Source: Actinobacteria bacterium 13_2_20CM_68_14
GTDB lineage: Bacteria > Actinomycetota > Thermoleophilia > Gaiellales > Gaiellaceae
Direction of reading: 5' to 3'
DNA length: 9,832 nucleotides
NCBI GenBank assembly: GCA_001914705.1
Contig: MNDB01000003.1
Coordinates: forward strand, 1 to 9,832
The notes under the pieces were generated by a model. That model saw only the letters and a list, made by a program, of their open reading frames with translations, did no database searches and was not told where the DNA came from. Positions 1 to 5,718 of this stretch are shown in pieces; position 1 is the stretch's first letter; the number at the start of each line of letters is the position of its first letter. Position numbers and translations under genes: made by a program.

Positions 1-1
1 C

Positions 2-739
2 GACGAGGTCGACAAGATCGCGCGCAAGGCGGACAACCCGTCGATCACGCGCGACGTCTCCGGCGAGGGTGTCCAGCAGGCGCTGCTGAAGATCCTCGAA
101 GGGACTATCGCCTCGGTGCCTCCGCAGGGTGGGCGCAAGCACCCGCACCAGGAGTTCCTCTCGATCGACACGACGAACATCCTCTTCATCTGCGGCGGCG
201 CGTTCGCCGACCTCGACAAGATCATCGCCAAGCGGATCGGCAAGAACGCCGTCGGCTTCGCCGCCGACATCCGCTCGAAGAACTCGACCGAGGCAGCCGA
301 GCTGCTCTCGGAAGTGATGCCGGAGGATCTGCTCTCGTACGGTCTGATCCCGGAGTTCATCGGGCGCCTGCCGGTCGTGTCCGCGGTGCACCAGCTCCAG
401 CGCGAGGACCTGGTCCAGATCTTGACCGAGCCCAAGAACGCGCTGACCAAGCAGTACCAGCGCTTCTTTGGCTACGACAACATCGAGCTCGTTTTCACCG
501 AGGACGCGCTCTGGGAGATCTCGGACAAGGCGCTCGCACGAGAGACCGGCGCGCGCGGGCTGCGATCGATCATCGAGGCCGCGCTGCTCGACGTCATGTT
601 CGAGTTGCCCTCCCGGAACGACGTCGTCAAGTGCGCGATCACGAAGGAAACGATTGCGCGCGAGTTGAAGCCGACACTCGTGACGAGCGGCGCCGCGGCC
701 GACGACGAGCCCGAAGAGCTCGCCGAAGAGTCGGCCTAA
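2..739 (+). CDS. clpX: ATP-dependent Clp protease ATP-binding subunit ClpX, 5'-truncated by the window edge
   Basis: ClpX is the AAA+ unfoldase that recognises tagged proteins, unfolds them with ATP and feeds them to ClpP in the cytoplasm. The visible 245 residues begin inside Walker B (DEVDK) and continue through the pore-2 region (NPSITRDVSGEG) and the RKH pore loop (GGRKHPHQEF). They then run through the sensor-1 region (TNILFICGGAF), a ClpP-docking loop reading VGF instead of the commoner IGF, the arginine-finger box (GLIPEFIGRLPV) and sensor 2 (TGARGLRSI). The zinc-binding N domain, Walker A and the GYVG pore-1 loop lie upstream of the window. The tail is acidic (DDEPEELAEESA). The reading frame is open from base 2, so the GTG at 116 is internal and not the start. 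The stop is TAA at 737-739, 21 bp from the convergent stop of the next gene. Identification is essentially certain. Confidence 0.98.
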   Translation, partial: DEVDKIARKADNPSITRDVSGEGVQQALLKILEGTIASVPPQGGRKHPHQEFLSIDTTNILFICGGAFADLDKIIAKRIGKNAVGFAADIRSKNSTEAAELLSEVMPEDLLSYGLIPEFIGRLPVVSAVHQLQREDLVQILTEPKNALTKQYQRFFGYDNIELVFTEDALWEISDKALARETGARGLRSIIEAALLDVMFELPSRNDVVKCAITKETIARELKPTLVTSGAAADDEPEELAEESA

Positions 740-760
740 GCCCCGCCCTGTTGAGCCGGC

Positions 761-988
761 CTAGAGAAGCCGTTTGGAGCGGCGGCGGCCGACGACGGCC
801 GCGTCCGGCCGGTTCCACAGCCCAACGCTGAGCTCGAAGCCGCTCACCCGCGGGCGGAAGTGCGGACGGTACGTCCCGTCGACAGCCCGGCGGACGAGCT
901 CGGCGAGCGAAAGGCCCGTACGGGCCGACTCGCCGACCAGATACGCGTGCTGGCGATCGCTCAACGTGACCTGCGTTCTCCGGCTCAT
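761..988 (-). CDS. Small ribbon-helix-helix (CopG/Arc-type) DNA-binding protein, orphan antitoxin-like regulator
   Basis: This is a 75-residue protein. Its first 40 residues fit an RHH fold: a strand (RTQVTL, residues 4-9) whose alternate residues would enter the DNA major groove, helix A (about 11-24), a glycine turn (G25), and helix B (SLAELVRRAVDGTY, 27-40). The C-terminal 35 residues (including GFELSVGLWNRPDAAVVG) are rich in Arg and resemble no toxin. I chose the ATG at 988 because the RHH strand begins three residues later and because a perfect palindrome sits 2 bp upstream. A longer start at 1099 would translate through that palindrome. RHH proteins bind such sites as dimers and usually repress their own promoter. 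No toxin gene follows: the stop is 21 bp from the end of clpX. It is the only minus-strand gene in the window. It could be an orphan VapB-like antitoxin or a free-standing repressor. Confidence 0.8.
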   Translation of the reverse strand: MSRRTQVTLSDRQHAYLVGESARTGLSLAELVRRAVDGTYRPHFRPRVSGFELSVGLWNRPDAAVVGRRRSKRLL

Positions 989-990
989 CC

Positions 991-1012
991 GATGTAGGTG
1001 TACACCTACATC
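991..1012. promoter_or_regulatory. Perfect 22-bp palindrome, probable operator of the RHH gene
   Basis: Each 11-base arm reads GATGTAGGTGT on its own strand, with no spacer and no mismatch; the centre is TGTACA. It ends 2 bp before the RHH ATG, so it covers the place where that gene's core promoter must lie if the leader is short. Known RHH repressors bind adjacent half sites as dimers of dimers, which fits the TAGGTGT / ACACCTA halves. It could also influence transcription towards valS, whose ATG lies 154 bp away. The palindrome is directly seen; the operator role is inferred. Confidence 0.75.
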
Positions 1013-1131
1013 ACTTTGCGAATGGCGACGAATCTGCGTCGAGATCGTGACACCTTCGGCCTTGCGAGAAACGGCGCGGAGCAGCCACACTGAGCGCATA
1101 GTCGCTGCCTGATTGCACCGGATCTACGCTC

Positions 1132-1148
1132 CCGACGGGAGACGTCGG
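1132..1148 (+). other. Short GC hairpin with GGAGA loop upstream of valS
   Basis: CCGACG at 1132-1137 pairs perfectly with CGTCGG at 1143-1148 around the 5-base loop GGAGA. The loop resembles a Shine-Dalgarno core but lies 24 bases before the valS ATG, too far for normal use. It may be chance in G+C-rich DNA, or part of a leader if transcription starts further upstream. No T-box or other riboswitch consensus was recognised here. Confidence 0.25.
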
Positions 1149-1154
1149 CAGCAC

Positions 1155-1160
1155 TACGAT
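1155..1160 (+). promoter_or_regulatory. Candidate -10 box (TACGAT) of valS
   Basis: The TANNNT hexamer ends 6 bases before the valS ATG at 1167. A transcript from it would start at or very near the A of the ATG, that is, leaderless, which is common in actinobacteria. No clear Shine-Dalgarno lies at normal spacing. A convincing -35 box is not visible (CCGACG near 1132 is weak), so this rests on position and motif only. TACGCT at 1125-1130 is an alternative. Confidence 0.4.
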
Positions 1161-1166
1161 GCCCTG

Positions 1167-3575
1167 ATGGAGTCGCTGTACAACCCTGACGGGGTCGAGG
1201 AGCGTTGGCAGCAGACGTGGGAGGCGGAAGGCCTCTACAACGCCGAGGCCGACGATCCGCGCGAAAGCTTCGCGATCGCGCATCCGCCTCCGAACGTGAC
1301 GGGCGACCTCCACCTCGGCCACGCGCTGCAGCTCTCGCTCGCGGACACGATCGTGAGGACGCGCCGGATGCAGGGATACAACGTTCTCTTCCAGCCCGGT
1401 TACGACCATGCCGGTATCTCGACCCAGAATGCCGTCGAGAAGCATCTTGCCGAGCAGGGCAAGACGCGCCAGGATCTCGGCCGCGAGGCGTTTGTGGCGC
1501 TCGTCTGGGAGTGGCTCCACGAGTACGGCGGCAAGATCATGGTCCAGTTCCGGCGGATCGGCGCCTCACTCGACTACCGGCGCGAGCGCTTCACCATGGA
1601 CGACGCCTACGTCCGCGCCGTGATGCGGTTCTTCGTCCACCTCTGGAACAAGGGCTGGATCTACCGCGCGAACCGGATCGTCAACTGGTGCCCGTTTCAC
1701 CTGACCTCGCTCTCGGATCTCGAGCTTGCCCACGTCGAGGTCGACGACGCGCTCACCTACGTGCGCTACCCGCTGGTTGACGGTGAGGGCCACATCACGA
1801 TCGCCACGGTGCGTCCGGCGACGATCCTCGCCGACGTCGCCGTCGCGGTGCACCCTGACGACGAGCGCTACCGCGAGCTCGTCGGCAAAGAGGTCGTCGT
1901 CCCGTTCGTCGAACGGCGGGTCCCGGTGATCGCCGACGAGCGGGTGGAGATGGACTTCGGGACAGGCGCGCTGAAGATCACCCCCGGGCACGACGCGAAG
2001 GACTACGAGATCGGCCGCGACCACGGCCTTCCGGAGCTGACCGTGATCGGCCCCGACGGGCGGATGAACGACGAGGCGGGGGAGCTGGCAGGCCTGACGC
2101 AGGAGGAGGCGCAGGAGCGGATTCTCGAGTGGCTCAGCGAGCACGATCAGCTCGAAAAGCGCGAGTCGTACCGGCACACGGTCGCGCTCTGCGACCGCTG
2201 CAAGTCTCGAATCGAGCCGCGCATCTCGATGCAGTGGTGGTGCGCGATGGGGGATCTGAAGCAGCCGGCGCTCGATGCGCTGCGCGACGGACGGGTGCGA
2301 TTCCACCCCGAGTCCCAACACCGGTTCGCGATCGCCTCGCTCGAGGAGGCGCCCGACTGGAACATCTCTCGGCAGATCTGGTGGGGGCATCAGCTGCCGC
2401 TCTGGCAGTGCCCGGACGGCCACGTGACCGTGCAGGAGGACGAACCCGAGGCGTGTGCCGAGTGCGGCTCGCGCGAGCTGACCCGGAGCGAGGACGTCCT
2501 CGACACCTGGTTCTCGTCGGCCCTGTGGCCGTTCGCGACTCTCGGCTGGCCTGACGACACGCCCGATCTGCGCACCTTCTATCCGGGCGACCTGAACACG
2601 ACCGCTCGGGACATCATCCGCCTCTGGGAGAACCGGATGATCTTCTCCGGTCTCGAGCTGATGGGCGAGGTGCCGTTCAGGGACGTCGTCATCCACTCGC
2701 TGCTCCATGCCCCCGCCGGCGGACGGATGTCGAAGAGCCTCGGCACCGGGATGAACCCGATGGCGAACATCGAGGCGCACGGCGCCGACGCGACCCGCTA
2801 CGGCCTGATGAAGATGGCGTCCTCCCAGGACGTGGCGTTCTCCGAGGGCGCGATCCTGGAGGGCCGGAAGCTCGCGAACAAGCTCTGGAACGCGAGCCGG
2901 CTGCTGCTCCAGGCGGGCGTGACCGAGGTCGAGGAGCGCCCGTCGTCGCTCGAGGAGCGGTGGATTCTCGCCCGCCTCTCACAGACCCAGCGCGCGTTCG
3001 AGGCGAACCTGGACGCGTTCGACTTCTCACACCTGGTGCAGGAGCTCTACCACCTCACCTTCGACGACTTCTGCGACTGGTATCTCGAGGCGATCAAGCC
3101 GCGGCTCTACGACGACGACGCGGATGCGCTCGCGACCGCGGGCGCGGCGCTCGAGCGGCTCCTGACGCTGCTGCATCCGGCGATGCCGCACGTGACCGAG
3201 GAGATCTGGTCGAACCTGCCAGGTCGAGAGACGCGTCTGATCGTCGCTCCTTGGCCGGAGGCGGGCGACGACACGGAGGCGGGAGCGCTGCAGGACGTTC
3301 AGGAGGCCGCCGAGCGGTTCCGCCGGAGCGGGGTGCTGACGCCCCTTGCCGGCGAGAAGGAACGGATCTTCGCCGCCGTCGTCAAGCCGGAGCGGGCGAG
3401 GCTCGACGGTGGGAACGCCTCCGCCGAGATCGATCGACTGCGCAAGGAGGTCGACCGGGCGGAGAAGATGCTCGCAAATGAACGCTTCGTCGAGAACGCC
3501 GCGCCCGACGTCGTCGAGGCCGAGCGCGAGAAGCTCGCCAAGTACCAGCGCGAGCTCGATGCCCTCTCAGGCTGA
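1167..3575 (+). CDS. valS: Valine--tRNA ligase
   Basis: This cytoplasmic class I synthetase charges tRNA-Val and hydrolyses mischarged Thr. The 802-residue product has the HIGH box as HLGH (49-52, within PPPNVTGDLHLGHAL) and the KMSKS loop as RMSKS (520-524). The CP1 editing domain has ATVRPAT (213-219) and KITPGHDAKD (270-279). Zinc-ribbon-like CDRC and CAEC pairs, an anticodon-binding domain (DFCDWYLEAIKPRLYDDD) and a C-terminal coiled-coil arm (EIDRLRKEVDRAEKML) follow. It is shorter than the usual 860-950 residues. The motif normally near WVARMI reads WENRMI and the text after KMSKS is GTGMNP, so this is a divergent clade. The ATG at 1167 matches where family members begin; a TTG at 1113 would add 18 unrelated residues. 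It overlaps folC by 17 bases, suggesting translational coupling. Confidence 0.96.
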   Translation: MESLYNPDGVEERWQQTWEAEGLYNAEADDPRESFAIAHPPPNVTGDLHLGHALQLSLADTIVRTRRMQGYNVLFQPGYDHAGISTQNAVEKHLAEQGKTRQDLGREAFVALVWEWLHEYGGKIMVQFRRIGASLDYRRERFTMDDAYVRAVMRFFVHLWNKGWIYRANRIVNWCPFHLTSLSDLELAHVEVDDALTYVRYPLVDGEGHITIATVRPATILADVAVAVHPDDERYRELVGKEVVVPFVERRVPVIADERVEMDFGTGALKITPGHDAKDYEIGRDHGLPELTVIGPDGRMNDEAGELAGLTQEEAQERILEWLSEHDQLEKRESYRHTVALCDRCKSRIEPRISMQWWCAMGDLKQPALDALRDGRVRFHPESQHRFAIASLEEAPDWNISRQIWWGHQLPLWQCPDGHVTVQEDEPEACAECGSRELTRSEDVLDTWFSSALWPFATLGWPDDTPDLRTFYPGDLNTTARDIIRLWENRMIFSGLELMGEVPFRDVVIHSLLHAPAGGRMSKSLGTGMNPMANIEAHGADATRYGLMKMASSQDVAFSEGAILEGRKLANKLWNASRLLLQAGVTEVEERPSSLEERWILARLSQTQRAFEANLDAFDFSHLVQELYHLTFDDFCDWYLEAIKPRLYDDDADALATAGAALERLLTLLHPAMPHVTEEIWSNLPGRETRLIVAPWPEAGDDTEAGALQDVQEAAERFRRSGVLTPLAGEKERIFAAVVKPERARLDGGNASAEIDRLRKEVDRAEKMLANERFVENAAPDVVEAEREKLAKYQRELDALSG

Positions 3576-4635
3576 GTGGATCGAATCACTGTCGCCCTGG
3601 CCGAAGGAGTTTGGCCTGGGGCGGATTCGCGCGCTGCTGACCGAGCTCGGCGAGCCGCAGCGCGCCTACCCGGCAATCCACGTCGTCGGCACGAACGGGA
3701 AGTCGACGGCGACGCGACGGGCAGCGGCCTTCCTGGCGCGAGAAGGTCTCGCCGTCGGCGCCTACACCTCGCCGCATGTCTCGGGTTGGAGCGAGCGGAT
3801 CCAGGTCGACGAGGAAGATGTCGACTTCGAGACGGCGATCGCCCGCGTGCGCGCGGCCGCGGAGCGGATCGGCGCCACGCAGTTCGAGACGCTGACCGCC
3901 GCGGCGCTCGCCGAGTTCGCGGCTGCCGGGGTCGGCATCGCCGTCGTCGAGGCGGGCCTCGGCGGCCGGCTCGACGCTACGAATGTGCTCGACGCCCGCA
4001 TCGTGGTGCTCACGAACATCTCGCTCGACCACACCGACGTGCTCGGCGACACCCGCGAGCAGATCGCGAAGGAGAAGCTCGCGGTCGTCACACCCGGAGC
4101 GACGGTCGTCCTCGCCGAGCCGGAATGGGAGGAGCTCGCGCGAGAACGCGGCGCCGCGCAGATCATCCACACTGGCGACGTGGGTCGCGCCGCGGCCGAG
4201 GCGTTCCTCGGCCGAGAGCTCGGGGGCGAGGTCGAGGCCGGCCTCCCCGGCCGGCTGGAGTTCTCGGGCGACGACGCGTTCGCGGGCGCGCACAACCCGG
4301 CAGGGGTCGAGTGGCTGGTCGCCCGCCTACCGCGCGACGATTACGTGATCTGCGCCGCGATCCTCGCCGACAAGGACGCACGCTCGATGGTCGAAACGCT
4401 CGGGCGCGTTGGAAGCAGTTTCGTCGCCACCCAGACGGAAACCGAACGGACACTTGCAGCAGATGAGCTGGCGCACCTCGCGAGGGAGTTTTTCGCCGAC
4501 GTCGAATCGGTTCCAGATGCCACAACTGCACTCGACCGCGCCCGGCAGCGTGCTCGACCCGGCGGCGGCGTGCTCGTCACCGGATCGCTCTATCTCCTCC
4601 GAGACCTCTTCGGTCGGCTGGAAACCGTACGATGA
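3559..4635 (+). CDS. folC: Compact FolC-type bifunctional folylpolyglutamate/dihydrofolate synthase
   Basis: FolC enzymes are Mur-ligase relatives that add glutamate to dihydropteroate and folates using ATP. This 358-residue protein has the P-loop GTNGKST (44-50; usually GTNGKGS), TSPHVSGWSERI, the signature EAGLGGRLDATN (131-142) and H-T-D-VLGDTREQIAKEK. At EKLAV (172-176) most family members read EKAGI. It also has LPGRLEF before AGAHNP (242-247), where the usual sequence is DGAHNP. Typical length is 420-430. The shortfall lies mainly between the EKLAV box and LPGRLE, where the usual HQ..NA segment before the C-terminal domain is largely absent. The C-terminal domain ends with the expected GGGVLVTGSLYLLRDL. 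The ATG at 3559 lies inside the end of valS; the far upstream in-frame opening to 3346 is antiparallel shadow of valS codons. The valS-folC order is classical. Substrate range (dihydrofolate synthase only, or both activities) cannot be read from sequence. Confidence 0.9.
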   Translation: MPSQAEWIESLSPWPKEFGLGRIRALLTELGEPQRAYPAIHVVGTNGKSTATRRAAAFLAREGLAVGAYTSPHVSGWSERIQVDEEDVDFETAIARVRAAAERIGATQFETLTAAALAEFAAAGVGIAVVEAGLGGRLDATNVLDARIVVLTNISLDHTDVLGDTREQIAKEKLAVVTPGATVVLAEPEWEELARERGAAQIIHTGDVGRAAAEAFLGRELGGEVEAGLPGRLEFSGDDAFAGAHNPAGVEWLVARLPRDDYVICAAILADKDARSMVETLGRVGSSFVATQTETERTLAADELAHLAREFFADVESVPDATTALDRARQRARPGGGVLVTGSLYLLRDLFGRLETVR

Positions 4636-4745
4636 CTGGGCTCGGCGAGAGGCTGAGCGTGTTCGCGGTCGCCCTGATCGTGATCGTGATGGTCGTGGGG
4701 CTCGCGTTCGGCGCCGGCTATCTCGTCGGCAAGCTCCTTCTCTGA
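4632..4745 (+). CDS. 37-residue single-pass membrane protein downstream of folC
   Basis: The ATG overlaps the folC stop in an ATGA arrangement (4632-4635), and the frame ends with TGA at 4743-4745, 7 bp before the next start. The peptide has a short polar N-terminus (MTGLGERLS), an uninterrupted hydrophobic stretch at residues 10-26 (FAVALIVIVMVVGLAF), then GAGYLVGKLLL with a single Lys at 34. This predicts one transmembrane helix with glycine-rich packing. Many actinobacteria carry a larger membrane protein (DUF4233) at this position between folC and ndk; this may be a functional stand-in or a reduced relative, but no homology is visible. Tight coupling on both sides and clean membrane composition support a real gene; function is unknown. 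Confidence 0.7.
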   Translation: MTGLGERLSVFAVALIVIVMVVGLAFGAGYLVGKLLL

Positions 4746-4752
4746 TCGGGGC

Positions 4753-5298
4753 GTGAACGTGATCCACAACCAGCTCACCGCCAGCGGCGCCTTCGATTTC
4801 TTCAGCACCGGCACGTGGACGATCGTCCGCAACCTCGCCATCCTCTTCGTCGCGGTCTTCTGGCTGGCCGTGGCGGTGTGGGTCTACAAGGATGCGCGGC
4901 GGCGGATCGAAGATCCGTGGCTCGTTGCGATGGCGACCTTGATCGGGCTTGTGCCGCCGTTCATCGGCGCGCTCGTCTACCTCCTGCTGCGGCCGCCCGA
5001 ATATCTCGAAGAGGTGCGGGAGCGAGAGCTCGAGATCCGGGCGATGGAGGACCGGCTCGCGAACCGCAACCTCCACTGTCCCGTGTGCCGGGCGCAGGTG
5101 GAGTCCACGTTCCTCGTCTGCCCTGTGTGCACGACGAAGCTGAAGCAGGCCTGCGTGAACTGCAAGGCGCCCCTGGAGGCGCTCTGGCAGGTTTGTCCGT
5201 TCTGCGAGACGCCGGTCGAGACGGCGCCGCCGCAACTCGGCAAGACCAAGTGGCTCGAGCCGTCGCGGCCACGCAGAGAGCGACGACGCGCTGAGTAG
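4753..5298 (+). CDS. Two-pass membrane protein with C-terminal double zinc ribbon
   Basis: The 181-residue product has two predicted transmembrane segments (about 24-45 and 57-79) joined by a short basic loop (YKDARRRIEDP). A charged, probably helical linker follows (84-103, EYLEEVRERELEIRAMEDRL). Four CxxC knuckles come next (C109/C112, C123/C126, C134/C137, C148/C151), the pattern of a double zinc ribbon binding two Zn ions, and a basic tail ends the protein (PSRPRRERRRAE). The ribbons probably face the cytoplasm, since the connecting loop and linker are charged, but topology is inferred. The first GTG (4753) is only 1 base past GGGG at 4748-4751; the second GTG at 4759 has better Shine-Dalgarno spacing (7 bases) and may be the true start. 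It sits in the folC group and its TAG stop overlaps the putative ndk promoter. Specific function unknown. Confidence 0.85.
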   Translation: MNVIHNQLTASGAFDFFSTGTWTIVRNLAILFVAVFWLAVAVWVYKDARRRIEDPWLVAMATLIGLVPPFIGALVYLLLRPPEYLEEVRERELEIRAMEDRLANRNLHCPVCRAQVESTFLVCPVCTTKLKQACVNCKAPLEALWQVCPFCETPVETAPPQLGKTKWLEPSRPRRERRRAE

Positions 5299-5301
5299 AC
5301 T
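5296..5301 (+). promoter_or_regulatory. Candidate -10 box (TAGACT) of ndk
   Basis: TAGACT begins with the TAG stop codon of the zinc-ribbon gene and ends 9 bases before the TTG of ndk, giving a leader of only a few bases. The identical hexamer lies just after a TAG stop upstream of mreB (8429-8434), which strengthens both. No clear -35 element is seen at 17-18 bp. Confidence 0.45.
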
Positions 5302-5310
5302 TCTGCGGCT

Positions 5311-5718
5311 TTGGCTGCGGAGTCGACACTCGTTCTGATCAAGCCGGACGCTGTCGGGCGCAAGCTCGCTGGCGAGATCCTCGAGCGTTTCGAGCAACGC
5401 GGGCTCGAGCTGCGCGCGGCAAAGCTCTTGACTGTTGATCGCGAGCTCGCGGAGGAGCACTACGCCGAGCACAAGGAGAAGCCGTTCTTCGGCGAGCTCG
5501 TCGAGTTCATCACCTCGGCACCGACGCTCGCGCTCGTACTCGAGGGTGAGTCGGCGATCTCGGTCGTCCGAACGACAATGGGCGCGACGAATCCCACGGA
5601 TGCGGCCCCCGGGACGATCCGCGGCGATCTCGCGCTGGCGATGCCGAACAACCTCGTTCACGGCTCGGACTCGCCTGAGTCCGCGCAGCGCGAGATCGCG
5701 CTCTGGTTCGGTGACTGA
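5311..5718 (+). CDS. ndk: Nucleoside-diphosphate kinase
   Basis: Ndk transfers the gamma phosphate of ATP to NDPs through a phosphohistidine, balancing NTP and dNTP pools. The 135-residue sequence has the normal length and all signatures: TLVLIKPDAVGR (6-17), EHKEKPFFGELVEF, RTTMGATNP (87-95), APGTIRGDLA and the active site NLVHGSDS with catalytic H117. The start is TTG at 5311: the next residues AAESTLVLIKPD match the expected N-terminus and no ATG or GTG is available nearby. It follows the zinc-ribbon gene by 12 bp and overlaps the next gene by 8 bases. Its position downstream of folC is conserved in actinobacteria. Confidence 0.98.
   Translation: MAAESTLVLIKPDAVGRKLAGEILERFEQRGLELRAAKLLTVDRELAEEHYAEHKEKPFFGELVEFITSAPTLALVLEGESAISVVRTTMGATNPTDAAPGTIRGDLALAMPNNLVHGSDSPESAQREIALWFGD

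Noticed and set aside
740..802. Possible bidirectional terminator between clpX and the RHH gene
   Set aside because: The stems CGGC/GCCG (757-772) and GCGGCC/GGCCGC (785-802) are short; the first has only three Ts after it and the second lies in coding sequence with no T tract.
989..1099. Longer RHH protein starting at 1099
   Set aside because: The added 37 residues run through the palindrome and show no RHH features; family members start just before the RTQVTL-type strand.
774..1112. 112-codon + strand frame across the RHH gene and palindrome
   Set aside because: It is antisense to the RHH gene, has Ser/Arg/Thr-rich composition and no motif; the minus-strand frame carries the recognisable fold.
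1013..1166. T-box or other riboswitch upstream of valS
   Set aside because: No T-box core, specifier loop or antiterminator consensus is visible, and the region is too short for a full T-box.
1566..2780. 404-codon open frame on the minus strand opposite valS
   Set aside because: It mirrors valS codons in G+C-rich DNA; its composition is low-complexity Arg/Val/Leu/Asp-rich and it shows no domain, while the + strand encodes an unmistakable synthetase.
3346..3558. Upstream in-frame extension of folC
   Set aside because: It lies fully inside the valS 3' end in another frame, with Ser/Arg-rich nonsense; FolC homology starts after the ATG at 3559.
3586..4295. Minus-strand open frames of 235 and 177 codons opposite folC
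   Set aside because: Low-complexity shadows of folC with no motifs or plausible start context.
4327..5661. 444-codon minus-strand open frame across folC end, zinc-ribbon gene and ndk
   Set aside because: It spans three genuine + genes and their junctions and has Arg/Glu-rich repetitive composition without motifs; it is a shadow frame.
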